From: Annona cherimola
Taxonomy: Eukaryota; Streptophyta; Magnoliopsida; Magnoliales; Annonaceae
DNA length: 64,000 bases
Direction: 5' to 3'
Assembly: GCA_030490835.1 (NCBI GenBank)
Contig: CM059971.1
Span: forward strand, 51,694,012-51,758,011
A program made the position numbers and the translations under genes. Of the stretch, positions 21,579 through 33,664 are shown one piece after another. How positions within the stretch are numbered: the stretch's first letter is position 1; the number at the start of each line of letters is the position of its first letter. The notes below the pieces were generated by a model that ran no database searches, was not told the origin of the DNA, and was given only the letters and a program-made list of their open reading frames with translations.

Positions 21579-23273
21579 TGTTGGAAACAATAGTTAAAAC
21601 AAAACAAAATTGACCAAAGCATACGTTTTGATGAATAACAAATTCAAATTTGAGTATAAATTGATCACTAATGAGTGTGATGAATGTCTTAAGGAATGAA
21701 AATCAGCCAAGTCGATTCCCAAGTTGACTCGGACTTCGACTTAGGGCGAAGTTGATCTCGAAGTCGACTCCACATTCGACTTCAACATGTACCTGATGGA
21801 CAGATTTGAATTTGGAAGGTGAACAGCTGAAGTCGCAGTCGAAGTCGACTCCACTTGCGACTTGGAAGCCAAGTCGCAGATGAAGTCGACTCCAGTATCG
21901 ACTTGAAGATACACATTTCCTTCCAGCGTTGATTTTGAGACAGAACATTCCGAAGTCGCAGTCGAAGTCGACTCCATCATGCGACTTGGGCGAAGTCGCA
22001 GACGAAGTCGACCCCAAGATCGACTTGAGTTTCTCAAGTCCAAGTCAAAAGGTCAAGCTCATTTCAAGATGAAGACAACTCAAGATATGAAGACTAATAT
22101 AATTTTAAAGCGAGCAAGATACATGAATTCATTCCAAATCAAAGAAGATTTGACCATACAAGTTTTCAAGTTCTCCAAGAATCACAAGGTTTGCAAGATT
22201 TGAAGCCAATCCAGAATGAAAATAATGTTTCTATTATTGAAGGAAAGTAGCTAAGCAAACAAGAGGTGAATCAACAAGGATCAAACTGTTTTGGCACAAA
22301 AACTAGTCAAGTCGCATCCCAAGTCGACTCCAAGATCGACTTGAGGCCAAGTCTGAAACCAAGTCGACCCAGAACTCAGACTTGGAAACTGAAGAGCTGC
22401 CGAAGTCGCATAGGAAGTCGACTCCAGCATGCGACTTGGGCGAAGTCGCAGATGAAGTCGACTCCACCTACGACTTGGGAAAGTAACGTTTAAATTTTTG
22501 AACGTTGGAACATTTATTGCGCGCCAACCACTTCTATAACGTTCAAAATCTTCCCACCTCTATATATAGACACTCAAGCAAACGTGAATACACACAAGAC
22601 AGAGTCTAAAGAGAGGAAAGAAGTACAAGCAAGAGTTCCTATTTACTTTTTTCTAAATTTGAGTGATCTATACACTTTCAAAGGAAGAACAAGCTTCAAA
22701 GTTGCGATTTGCTTCAACGAAACACAATCGGTTGCTCCTACAGATTCTTCCTCAAGCTGAAACTTGCTACACAACTCAGTAAAGTGTAAATCTTCTTTAT
22801 TTTTACATTATTGATTGTTTTAGTGCTTGGTTTAAGTTTGGTGATTGAAACCAAGACGTTGCAAGTAGAGTTGTGATTGGAGCGTAACTCATCACCTACT
22901 CTTGTTGATTGTATATGCCCCCTAGAGCTTGAATCTAGAAGAAAGCAGAGGCTCTGATTGTGTATATGCCTCTTAGAGCTAGAATCTAGAAGAAAGCGGA
23001 GACTCTAGTTGTATTCGTGGAATACATAGTGGAAGCCAAGTCACAAGAGGTGTGAGCTCGGAAGAGTGGAGTAGGGAGGTTGCCCGAACCACTATAAAAT
23101 TTTGTGTGGTAATTTATATTTCTGCTCTCTATATTATACTGCATTCCATTTTGTTTCTTCATAAAGGGGACTAGATTAATCCGGGGTAAAATTTTCTGTT
23201 TAAGTTTTAAAATTTCATAATACCCAATTCACCCCTCCCCTCTTGGGTAATTGCCATTAACTCGGGACCAACA
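21579..23273 (+). repeat. 3' LTR of copia element 1, complete
   Basis: 1695 bp, TGTTGG to CCAACA. AAGTCGAC array blocks at about 21705-22030 and 22310-22480, TATA box CTATATATAG near 22560, a doubled CTAGA/TCTAG hairpin unit (about 22915-23005) and the conserved GTGTGAGCTCGGAAGAGTGG block. It is the reference copy showing that 3346 corresponds to LTR position 593. Confidence 0.95.
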
Positions 23274-24825
23274 AATTAACCCTTAAATAATGATGTCAAA
23301 ATAAATGGAATGGTTAGACCTTGAAACAAGTTCAACCAAATGAGGATAAGAGTGGTTGGTATTAGCCAAATATGAAACTGTGGTCAGAAGATATTTATAT
23401 TGAATTTAGGGAAAAAGGAGGATAAACGGCTTATTTGAATTGGTGACATCAAATGACTTAGGAAGTTCATAAGCAATTGCCTTAAGAAGTTGACTAAAGG
23501 AAAGAAAACAAGTGTTAAAGATGGAATTGATAAGTGAGAGATGGTAAACATAAGTGAATTGGAACAGGGTGATGACAATATCGAACTAAAGGTAGAAATG
23601 GGTCAAAGTTGATATGAAACACACATGGGTTAGAAAACCCTAAGATAGATTCAGAGTTAATAGTAGAAATGTGCAAGCATGGGATATTATGTTTATATGA
23701 GAAAAAAATGATCATTTTCATTTGTATAGGAAAAGGAAAGGAAAAAGGTGGAAAGTACAAGTTGACTATCACAGGTAAGCAAGTTATATGCTTTCTAAAA
23801 TATTTCTAAATGATTGTAAATTGTTTGCTCACATGTTTTATGAATTATATTTAAGGATGACCATTCCTAAAATTCTTTACATGAAATGATTGCTAATTGC
23901 TTGTTCAATGCTTTTGTAAAATGTTTATGATTTATAAATGTCATGTCGGCATATGTATGTGAATGATCATGGTGCACGAGGATTAGGCCATAGCTGAGGT
24001 AGTAAGCGGACCGGATGTCCCCTCACTATAGCCAAGTCGCTTATACAGGCCCAGGGTGGCGGCGACCTCCCTGAAATGAGAGCAGGATCAAGTAGTGGAC
24101 GCCTAGCTAGCGATCCATTTGGAAAAAGGTCATATATGCTTGAATGCATTGTATTCTCATAATATGCATAAGGATGAAAAGGTTTCTGATCTACTGGTAG
24201 TTGATTACTTGATAAGCGTCTCCTACCTAATAGAAAGAAATGCATTTGAAGGAAAAGAAAATGTTTACTCACAAAAGAAAAGGCTTGATTATTGAGTATT
24301 ATTACTCTCATGTGTTTTCAAAATATCAGACAGGCTATGGAGCTGACTCATAAAGGATGCCAGGTAGAAATGATATATGGATATTATTTGCAGTCCTATG
24401 TATGTGTCTAGAGGGGCAAATGTAAGATGATCATGTTTGAAGACATATTTTATGAATATGATATGGATGATTGTACTTATATGAATATGTGAATTATTTC
24501 AATAAAAGAAGATATGAATGGTTTAGTGGTAATATGAATGATTATATGGAAATTTCAAAGTATGTATGTATGAAATATTTAGGTTGAGAAAACTTGTGAT
24601 GTAGACAAGTCAGTTATTATGATATGAATAATATATGTGAAATTGATGTAAAAAATGTGTTTATATACGATGATATGATGTTATGAGATGACTAAAAAAT
24701 AAAATTGGACGAGATCCAATTAAAAAATTATCGTGTGATCAGGGCAACAATCCTGAGTCACGTTTACCAACCCTTTTCGACCTCGGAGTAAGGAGTATGT
24801 GGAGCCTCGGGTCGGGGGCGCCACA
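23274..24825 (+). repeat. gypsy LTR A, 3' part
   Basis: Same sequence as 26834-28383, 33109-33664 and 44167-45709. It ends GGGGGCGCCACA, followed by a Met-tRNA primer site, which marks it as an LTR. Its 5' part is to the left of element 1, outside the window. Short minus-strand open frames (64, 85 and 114 residues) recur in every copy only because the repeat is conserved. Confidence 0.85.
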
Positions 24826-24830
24826 GAAGT

Positions 24831-24842
24831 TGGTATCAGAGA
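24831..24842 (+). promoter_or_regulatory. primer binding site of gypsy A (mutated)
   Basis: TGGTATCAGAGA five bases after the LTR end, with the last base changed from C. Spacing GAAGT as in copy B. Confidence 0.75.
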
Positions 24843-24905
24843 AAAGTAGGTTACATGAATTTATGATTTTGATCAATTGATTTATTATTGATGATTTATA
24901 TGTAG

Positions 24906-25498
24906 ATGACAAACAAAGGAAAGGCCCCGATGGAGGAAATTGTCGATCAAACTAGGGTTGAGACTAGTAAGAGAATAAGTAGGGCGGAATCAAAAGAACA
25001 GTCCTCAAGAACACGCCAAAGACAAGAAGATAGTTCTAGACCTCCAGCAGAGGTCAATATAGAAGAAAGGGTAGCTATAGCCGTAGAAAAGGCTATGCAA
25101 CAGTGGACAGTCCAGGCTGCCGAGATGCTACGAGGCTTGTGGAACCAGCAGACCCCATTGCTAATAAAGGACAATGCCTCTAGCTTCGAGAGGGCTAGGG
25201 CATTAGAGATGGAATCAACGAGGACTCAAGAGCTTAGGCAAGCTTAGAAACCTTTCTTTACAGCCTCCTAGGGAAATAAGGGTAATAAAGGAAAGAAAAG
25301 AAGGGCAACTACCCGGAAGAAGAGGGCCGGTAACAGGACAAGGAGCACCCCCACTTGCAAGACCTGCCACAAGCACCACTCTAGCGAATGTTTACAAGGT
25401 TCGGAAAATGCTACAAGTATGGCCAGACCGGTCACATAGCTCGGGATTGCGGAACTGCTGAAGCAAAAATAGTAAAGTGCTACATCTGTACCTTTTAG
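24906..25498 (+). pseudogene. gag: gypsy Gag, copy A (broken)
   Basis: Open from ATG 24906 for 113 residues (MTNKGKAPMEEIVDQTR...) to a TAG at 25245-25247; a second TAG lies near 25269 and a frameshift follows. The C-terminal part still shows two cysteine clusters, CKTCHKHHSSEC (about 25354-25390) and CYKYGQTGHIARDC (about 25408-25450). In the second cluster one Cys of the knuckle is Tyr. Most of the capsid region is missing, so this is an internally deleted copy. With the Met-tRNA primer site I read it as chromovirus-like. The same stops are present in copy B. Confidence 0.75.
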
Positions 25499-26100
25499 CC
25501 TTAGGAGATTCCTAGGGGTAAGGAAAAGAGGTCACTAAAGGGAACAAGGACCAGGGGGCACAAAATTTTTGCCAATATACCTTTTTCTTTTTTTAAATAT
25601 ATAAATATTGCTAAAATAGGTACATAAGGCTTAGATAACCTATGTACAAAGGTGTGACAATGTGTATAAAAATTTTGCTAACTGTGAATGAAATATGTGA
25701 AATACATAATCATGTGAATATATGTTCGAACTTTATTTATGGCTAATTATGTTATGATATGATAGACATTGATACCAATAAATGTTTTAAAGTAGTTGAA
25801 AATTCCAGCCACAGAAGGTGATATCAAAGCAAGGTTTGGTAAGCAGGCAGCAAAATTATGGATGATGATAGGAAAAGTAGAATACCATAGAGGGTAATAT
25901 CAGAGCAAAGAACGATAAATAGATATGGAGAGAAAGATATGATCCTGCAAGGATTGATGAATAGGTATAGAAAGAATGAGAGAAGGGATAGATTGAAATT
26001 TTAAAATATACCTATGATATGTTGATTTTTACAGTTATATGAACATATGATGATTTGTCATAATTATGTTGTAAATATGAGAAATTGCTATGACATTTTT
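25499..26100 (+). other. AT-rich non-coding tail of gypsy segment A
   Basis: No coding sequence recognised. Matches 29095-29694 closely. Contains near-repeats of GATATCAAAGCAAGG and AATATCAGAGCAAAG. The match between the two copies stops at TTTTT at 26100 (29695 in B). Confidence 0.6.
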
Positions 26101-26754
26101 ACGGATATACTCCAATGTAGTGAGGATTATTACGAGGACCACAGAAGAGCTAAGTCCATCATGATGGGGGGCTACTTGAACCGAACGTTGGTACCTAGGT
26201 GGATCAAACCGCCTCACGGGGCCTTTAAGATCAATGTTGATGCTCGAAAATGCAGGGATAAGGAATCAATGGGATTTGCTGCGGTCATCAGGGACTATAG
26301 GGGAGTCTTTTTTGCTGTTCGGGGTTGGAGGCGGGGGGGGGGGGGCACCATGGAGCCCCTGCTCATGGAAGCAAATGCATTTCTATTGGGGGCCAGGTGG
26401 GCTGTCAAACTCTTGCTAGCAAACATTATGATGGAGACCGACTCTTTACTTCTGTGTAACATTTTAGCAGACGATGGTCCGATCTGTGCACCGGCAGGGG
26501 TCCTCATAGACGAAATTAAAGTTTTACTTTACTCGGCTCCCCACGTCTCGATCCATCATGTATTAAGGCAGGGAAACGCTGTTGCCCACGCCTTAGCCGA
26601 TTTCATGTCTATTTCGAATTTGGAACACCAATGTTGGTGGGGAAACCCCCCTCAAGCCATTTTGGAGAAAATTTGTACAGACAAGTTTTTTGCTAATGAA
26701 ATCTCGGAGTTCTCAATCCCGGTACCCTTCGAAATCGGAAGGGGATCGGGATAG
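26101..26754 (+). CDS. LINE/plant-type RNase H domain, partial
   Basis: The open frame runs in from the gypsy tail and ends at TAG 26754. From WIKPPHGAFKINVDA onward it is a plant RVT_3-type RNase H. The catalytic acidic residues are visible: Asp in INVDA, Glu in LLMEANAF, Asp in METDSLL, and the closing GNAVAHALADF motif. The domain normally degrades the RNA of an RNA-DNA hybrid, here at the C terminus of a LINE ORF2 or in related host proteins. The frame passes through a run of 13 G (26333-26345), which gives four Gly and is an easy place for length errors. No start codon of its own is certain. Confidence 0.7.
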   Translation, partial: TDILQCSEDYYEDHRRAKSIMMGGYLNRTLVPRWIKPPHGAFKINVDARKCRDKESMGFAAVIRDYRGVFFAVRGWRRGGGGTMEPLLMEANAFLLGARWAVKLLLANIMMETDSLLLCNILADDGPICAPAGVLIDEIKVLLYSAPHVSIHHVLRQGNAVAHALADFMSISNLEHQCWWGNPPQAILEKICTDKFFANEISEFSIPVPFEIGRGSG

Positions 26755-26779
26755 GGTTATGACCGTTCATCAAAAAAAA
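26101..26779 (+). mobile_element. 3' end of a plant LINE (RNase H domain plus short A-tail)
   Basis: A block found only between gypsy segments A and B. It holds an RNase H reading frame followed 16 bp later by a run of nine A, as at a LINE 3' end. No target duplication is visible, so a 5'-truncated insertion or a rearrangement are both possible. Confidence 0.55.
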
Positions 26780-28383
26780 ATCCAAGATGTTAGATTTAGC
26801 TAAGTATTACAAATCCTAAGTAAGATTTGGAAAATTAACCCTTAAATAATGATGTCAAAATAAATGGAATGGTTAGACCTTGAAACAAGTTCAACCAAAT
26901 GAGGATAAGAGTGGTTGGTATTAGCAAAATATGAAAATGTGGTCAGAAGATAATTATATTGAATTTATGGAAAAAGGAAGATAAATGACTTATTTGAATT
27001 GGTAACATCAAATGACTTAGGAAGTTCATAAGCAATTGCCTTAAGAAGTTGACTAAAGGAAAGAAAACAAGTGTTAAAGATGGAATTGATAAGTGAGAGA
27101 TGGTAAACATAAGTGAATTGGAACAGGGTGATGACAATATTGAACTAAAGGTAGAAATGGGTCAAAGTTGATATGAAACACAAATGGGTTAGAAAACCCT
27201 AAGATAGATTCAGAGTTAATAGTAGAAACATGCAACCATGGGATATTATGTTTATATGAGAAAAAAATGGTCATTTTCATTTGTATAGGTGAAGGAACGG
27301 AAAAAGGTGGAAAGTACAAGTTGACTATCACAGGTACGCAAGTTATATACTTTCTAAAATGTTTCTAAATGATTGTAAATTGTTTTCTCACATGTTTAAT
27401 GAATTATATTTAAGGATGACCATTCCTAAAATGCTTTGCATGAAATGATTGCTAATTGCTTGTTAAATGCTTTTGTAAAATGTTTATGATTTATAAATGC
27501 CATGTCGGCATATGTATGTGAATGATCATGGTGCACGAGGATTAGGCCATAGCTGAGGTAGTAAGCGGACCGGATGTCCCCTCACTATAGCCAAGTCGCT
27601 TATACAGGCCCAGGGTGGCGGCGACCTCCCTGAAATGAGAGCAGGATCAAGTAGTGGACGCCTAGCTAGCGATCCATTTGGAAAAAGGTCATATATGCTT
27701 GAATGCATTGTATTCTCATAATACGCATAAGGATGAAAAGGTTTCTGATCTACTAGTAGTTGATTACTTGATAAGCGTCTCCTACCTAATAGAAAGAAAT
27801 GCATTTGAAGGAAAAGAAAATGTTTACTCACAAAAGAAAAGGCTTGATTAGTGAGTATTATTACTCTCATGTGTTTTCAAAATATCAGACAGGCTATGGA
27901 GCTGACTCATAAAGGATGCCAGGTAGAAATGATATATGGATATTATTTGCAGTCCTATGTATGTGTCTAGAGGGGCAAATGTAAGATGATCATGTTTGAA
28001 GACATATTTTATGAATATGATATGGATGATTGTACTTATATGAATATGTGAATTATTTCAATAAAAGAAGATATGAATGGTTTAGTGGTAATATGAATGA
28101 TTATATGGAAATTTCAAAGTATGTATGTATGAAATATTTAGGTTGAGAGAACTTGTGATGTAGACAAGTTAGTTATTATGATATGAATAATATATGTGAG
28201 ATTGATGTCAAAAATGTGTTTATATACGATGATATGACGTTACGAGATGAGTAAAAAAAATTTTGGACGAGATCCAATTAAAAAATTGTCGTGTGATCAG
28301 GGCAACAATCCTGAGTCACGTTTACCAACCCTTTTCGACCTCGGAGTAAGGAGAATGTGGAGCCTCGGGACAGGGGCGCCACA
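26780..28383 (+). repeat. gypsy LTR B, 3' part
   Basis: Starts in mid-LTR (TCCAAGATGTTAGATTTAGC, equal to 33056 and 44112) straight after the A-run of the LINE fragment and ends GGGGCGCCACA. Very similar to A over about 1.55 kb. Confidence 0.85.
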
Positions 28384-28388
28384 GAAGT

Positions 28389-28400
28389 TGATATCAGAGC
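28389..28400 (+). promoter_or_regulatory. primer binding site of gypsy B (one change)
   Basis: TGATATCAGAGC after GAAGT; one G to A change from the Met-tRNA site. Confidence 0.75.
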
Positions 28401-28501
28401 AAATGTTGGCAAAATGGCAAGAAAGGAAGGAAATGATCCAACTAGGTTACATGAATTTATGATTTTGATCAATTGATTTATTATTGATGATTTATATGTA
28501 G

Positions 28502-29094
28502 ATGACAAACAAAGGAAAGGCCCCGATGGAGGAAATCGTCGATCAAACTAGGGGTGAGACTAGTAAGAGAATAAGTAGGGCCGAATCAGAAGAACAGTCC
28601 TCAAGAACCCGCCAAAGACAAGAAGATAGTTCTAGACCTACAGCAGAGGTCAATATAGAAGAAAGGGTAGCTATAGCCGTAGAAAAGGCTATGCAACAGT
28701 GGACAATCCAGGCTGCCGGGATGCTACGAGGCTTGTGGAACCAGCAGACCCCATTGCTAATAAAGGACTATGCCTCTAGCTTCGAGAGGGCTAGGGCATT
28801 AGAGATGGAATCAACGAGGACTCAGGAGCATAAGCAAGCTTAGAAACCTTTCTTTACGGCCTCCTAGTGAAATAAGGGTAATAAAGGAAAGAAAAGAAGG
28901 TCAACTACCCGGAAGAAGAGGGCCGGTAACAGGACAAGGAGCACCCCCACTTGCAAGACCTGCCACAAGCACCACTCTAGCGAATGTTTACAAGGTTCGG
29001 AAAATGCTACAAGTATGGCCAGACCGGTCACATAGCTCGGGATTGCGGAACTGCTGAAGCAAAAATAGTAAAGTGCTACATCTGTACCTTTTAG
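28502..29094 (+). pseudogene. gag: gypsy Gag, copy B (broken)
   Basis: Same as copy A: open for 113 residues from ATG 28502, TAG at 28841-28843, TAG again near 28865, then the frameshifted CKTCHKHHSSEC and CYKYGQTGHIARDC clusters. Sharing of stops and of the Cys-to-Tyr change means A and B derive from one already dead copy. Confidence 0.75.
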
Positions 29095-29694
29095 CCTTAG
29101 GAGATTCCTAGGGGTAAGGAAAAGAGGTCACTAAAGGGAACAAGGACCAGGGGGCACAAAATTTTTGCCAATATACCTTTTTCTTTTTTAAATATATAAA
29201 TATTGCTAAAATAGGTACATAAGGCTTAGATAACCTATGTACAAAGGTGTGACAATGTGTATAAAAATTTTGCTAACTGTGAATGAAATATGTGAAATAC
29301 ATAATCATGTGAATATATGTTCGAACTTTATTTATGGCTAATTATGTTATGATATGATAGACATTGATACCAATAAATGTTTTAAAGTAGTTGAAAATGC
29401 CAGCCACAAAAGGTGATATCAAAGCAAGGTTTGGTAAACAGGCAGGAAAATTAAGGATGATGATAGAAAAAGTAGAATACCATAGAGGGTAATATCAGAG
29501 CAAAGAACGATAAATAGATATGGAAAGAAAGATATGATCCTGCAAGGATTGATGAATAGGTATCGAAAGAATGATGGAAGGGATAGATTGAAATTTTAAA
29601 ATATACCTATGATATGTTGATTTTTACAGTTATATGAACATATGATGATTTGTCATAATTATGTTGTAAATATGGAAAATTGCTATGATATTTT
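29095..29694 (+). other. AT-rich non-coding tail of gypsy segment B
   Basis: Copy of 25499-26100 with scattered changes. No gene seen. Ends at TTTTT, directly followed by a copia LTR. Confidence 0.6.
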
Positions 29695-31379
29695 TGTTGT
29701 TCCCGAGTTAATGACAATTACCCAAGAGGGGAGGGGTGAATTGGGTATTTAAAAATTTTCAACTTAAACAGAAAATTTACCCCGGATTAATCTAGTCCCC
29801 TTAATGAAGAAATGAAATGGAAAGCAATATAATGTAGAGAGCAGAAATATAAATCAACACATAAGATTTTATAGTGGTTCGGGCAACCTCCCTACTCCAC
29901 TCTTCCAAGCTCACACCCCTTGTGACTTGGGTTTCACTATTGTATTTCACAAATACAACTAGAGCTACTGCTCTCTTTTAGATTCTAGCTCTAGGGGGCA
30001 TCAACAAATCACAGCACAAGTAGGTGATGAGTTCCACTACAATCACACACTACTTTGCTTACACTTGATCTTAGTTCCTCAAACTAAATCAAGTTCAATA
30101 CAACAATAATAACAATAACAAAGGAATCTACACGTTACAGTTGTGCAGAAGCAGTTTGGCGCAGTGAAGAATTGTAGTGTTGGCTTTGAAGAATCAGCAG
30201 TTGAGCTTTAGCAGCTTGAAGCAAAGTTCTTCCTCTAAGGATTGATTTGATCACTTGAAGCTCTTTAAAGATAGGAGTTATGAGCATTTAATGAATCTCA
30301 GCTACTTCCCTCGTTCACATTGAATGCCTTTTATAATTATGGAGGGAATCCGAACGTTTGAAGGTAGGTGGCGCGCATTTAATGCGCCAAAGTTCGAATA
30401 TTTTCCGACCGTTGCGACCCAAGTCGCAGGTGGAGTCGACTTCGAATGCGACTTCGCCCAAGTCGCAGATGGAGTCGACTTCAGGTGCGACTTCGCCAGT
30501 TCGCAGCATCTTCAAGTTCCAGACTGGGTCGACTTGGTCTTCGACTTGACCCAAGTCGCAGGTGGAGTCGACTTCGGTGTGCGAATTCACTTCGTCAAGT
30601 GGCTTGATGAACTTGAAAAACTCCGGGATGCTTTGTTTTACTTAGGCTTCTCCATTCCTTTAGTTCTTTTACATTTTTCATATCTTCTTGAATCATTGTG
30701 TCTTCTCTTTTGCTTGCTTTCATTTGCTCCCATGTTTTGCAAGCTTTGAATCCATGAGACTTGAAGCATGTAATCTTGAACAATTTTTCTTGGTTGAGTT
30801 TATGCATCCTGCTTGGACTTGGATTAATCTTCATATGTTTCAGTTTGAGCATCTAGGTTGCCTTGATCTTCATCTTCATACAGGTTTGTCTTGAAAATTG
30901 GTTAATCCAACTTATCTTCTGAAAAATCCCCTCTGCCCGATCGAAGCCGATGCCGGAGTCGACTTCGTCTGCGACTTCACCTCAAGTCGCAAGTGGAGTC
31001 GACTTGGGATGCGACTTCGGCACTTCGGGGTCTGGACTTCAACTCTGGAAGGTTTTGTCATGTTGAAGTCGATACTGGAGTCGACTTGGTCTGCGACTTT
31101 GACCCAAGTCGCATGCGAAGTCGACTTCGTTTGCGACTTCAGCAGTTCAGCTCTCCACTTTCAACTCTGGAAGGATTTGGCGCATTGAAGTTGATGTTGG
31201 AGTCGACTTGGGGATCGACTTGGCCTTAAGTCGATGTCTGAGTCGTCTTGGGAATCGACTTATCCTTCCATGATCTATTTTCTTCAAATGTATGTCCCTT
31301 AAACACTTCCACAAACATGTTAGTAGCCAAGACTTACTCAAATTGATTTGTTAATCTTCAAAACATAGATTTAGCTTAT
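29695..31379 (-). repeat. solo copia LTR, minus strand, start clipped
   Basis: Reads on the minus strand as the same LTR family: it ends at 29695 (TGTTGTTCCCGAG on +, one change from the usual TGTTGGTCCC) and runs to CTTAT at 31379, where the first 19 or so bases of the LTR (in front of the GCCAAGTCTATG block seen at 39360) are missing. AAGTCGAC array blocks at about 30415-30590 and 30950-31260. No internal region is attached and there is no matching target duplication, so it is a solo LTR with a damaged right junction. Confidence 0.85.
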
Positions 31380-31380
31380 G

Positions 31381-33664
31381 GATAATGGAAGAAAAGGAGT
31401 AGACGGTCCAAGCATTCAACAGGTTCCTATTTATTTATTTTCCTTTTTCTTTTAATTGCTGCAAGTCCAAATATATTTTTAACTTCTGAAAATGCTGCTC
31501 GTTTAAGCATTTAAATTTTTTTTTAGAAAAAAAAATACATGGATGTTCAAAAAGGTGCAAATGAACAAATTGAAAGGTTGGACGCAGCTGCATATTATTA
31601 TATATTTTTAAAAAAAATTCAGCAAAACAGATCATATACGTTGCTGAATTAATAGCGGAAAAGGAGCAATGGGCGATGCTAGATATGTTGCTTGCTGAAA
31701 TTAATAGAGAGATGCTGCTGGACGTGAATATATTAGAGAATGAGAGATCATATACATATTGATGTTCGTTAATTGAAAGAAAGGGTTGGATAAGTGCTGA
31801 ACGTAAATTGAAAGAGGAGGTTGTACACTAATAGATGCTGGACGTTCAAAGGGGTTGAATGTATTAGAGGTGGACAGCAGCAGCATTTCAACCATAAAAG
31901 TGTTTCTGAAATGAAATGAATTATATGGGCAAAGCGTTGAACATATATATATATATATATTAGGCCTGTCTCTTTAAATAATCTTGATTTATTGCTTTAA
32001 ATCTGGAGGGTATGTCATATTAGAAACAAAAATATGAATGAGATAGTAAAAGAAAGAATTTTTATATGAACATTTGTGCGCACGATCACTACATTATGAT
32101 TAAGGAACAACCAAATTTTTAGCTTAAAATATTAAGTAGGTTGCAAACTAAAAATCCGAGAATATTAACTTAAACAGGGTAAAACGGGTGACAGAATCAG
32201 CTTTAGTAAATAATTTTTAATATTTTTTGTAGATGGATTTTTTATCTGGAAAGTTTTTATGAAATATAATACGTCATTATTATGACTATAAAAAATTCAA
32301 AAAGTATTTTTGGATGACATAAATATGGATTAAAATTAACGTGATTAGGGTTGTCCCTAATTTCACAACACTGTCCAGCACAGTGAAAATGAAAAAATAA
32401 ATATATAATGTTAATATTTCTTGCAGAAAGTTTTATCAAGATTAAATCATGTAGTCATGGATTTATGATAGAAATTTCAGAGTTAAATACCTCTATTTTA
32501 TTTTAAATCAAGATTTAAAGAAATCAGTACGCCTAATTTCAGCAAATGAGGACAGTTTGAGAAATAATCAAAAAGAAATATGAAACCCAAGTAGAAATGA
32601 TCGAAATTCATATATTTGTTAGGTAAGAGTATAATAAAGGATTAAGGATAGCAAGGACGATTAATAATTGATGATATTATATGTATATGGAATTAATGGA
32701 TAAATAAGAAGATGGAACATAGTAAAAATAAGAAGAGAAGGGCTATTTTGGAATTTAATAATAAGTTTCAGAAATTTTAAATGGAATTTATTTTTATTAT
32801 AATGCATAAAAAAGGTTTACAAAAAAGGTACAAATTTATGATCACTAAGTAAGTGATTAAGTACCTAAGATGTGATTTTAGAAAATATAGATGAGGATAA
32901 AATGTAATATATAGCACCGTTTGAGGGAAATTACAAAAATTATAAAAATTTTTGACCCAAATTATAAGCCCTTACTATTAAGCAAATATCTTGAGAGATT
33001 TTCTCAAATAATATGTCAATTATAGGAAATATATGCTAAGTATAAAATGCTAAAATCCAAGATGTTGGATTTAGCTAAGTATTACAAATCCTAAGTAAGA
33101 TTTGGAAAATTAACCCTTAAATAACGATGTCAAAATAAATGGAATAGTTAGACCTTGAAACAAGTTCAACCAAATGAGGATAAGAGTGGTTGGTATTAGC
33201 CAAATATGAAAATATGGTCAGAAGATAATTATATTGAATTTATGGAAAAAGGAAGATAAACGGCTTATTTGAATTGGTGACATCAAATGACTTAGGAAGT
33301 TCATAAGCAATTGCCTTAAGAAGTTGACTAAAGGAAAGAAAACAAGTGTTAAAGATGGAATTGATAAGTGAGAGATGGTAAACATAAGTGAATTGGAACA
33401 GGGTGATGACAATATTGAACTAAAGGTAGAAATGGGTCAAAGTTGATATGAAACACACATGGGTTAGAAAACCATAAGATAGATTCAGAGTTAATAGTAG
33501 AAATGTGCAAGCATGGGATATTATGTTTATATGAGAAAAAAATGATCATTTTCATTTGTATAGGAAAAGGAAAGGAAAAAGATGGAAAGTACAAGTTGAC
33601 TATCACAGGTAAGCAAGTTATATGCTTTCTAAAATGTTTCTAAATGATTGTAAATTGTTTGCTC
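31381..33664 (+). repeat. gypsy LTR C, internal part
   Basis: Collinear with 42438-44714 of LTR D, from ATAATGGAAGAAAAGGAG on. AT-rich with no gene. The left end is cut by the solo copia LTR and the right end by element 3. Confidence 0.75.

Larger units (their letters stand above)
3346..23273 (+). mobile_element. copia element 1 (SIRE/Maximus-type), interrupted by element 2
   Basis: Order on the + strand: 5' LTR part (3346-4446), Met-tRNA primer site, gag, PR-IN-RT, [element 2 at 8958-18704], rest of RNase H, AAGTCGAC array, CT-rich leader, third ORF, two polypurine tracts, 3' LTR (21579-23273). Its right flank AATTAACCC is the interior of gypsy LTR A, since the same string runs uninterrupted at 26834 and 33109. 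Element 1 therefore sits in that LTR, and the expected duplication is AATTA (23274-23278 on the right). The first 592 bp of the 5' LTR are absent here, most simply because the Athila/Tat-like element landed in it. Confidence 0.85.

Noticed and set aside
23384..24311. Conserved minus-strand frames of 64, 85 and 114 codons in gypsy LTR copies
   Set aside because: They recur at 26943, 33218 and 44206 only because the LTR is repeated; they are antisense, overlap each other, show no domain and change length between copies.
26333..26345. Run of 13 G as a possible G-quadruplex control element
   Set aside because: Single homopolymer inside a coding fragment; length may be a sequencing artefact and no spaced G-tracts are present.
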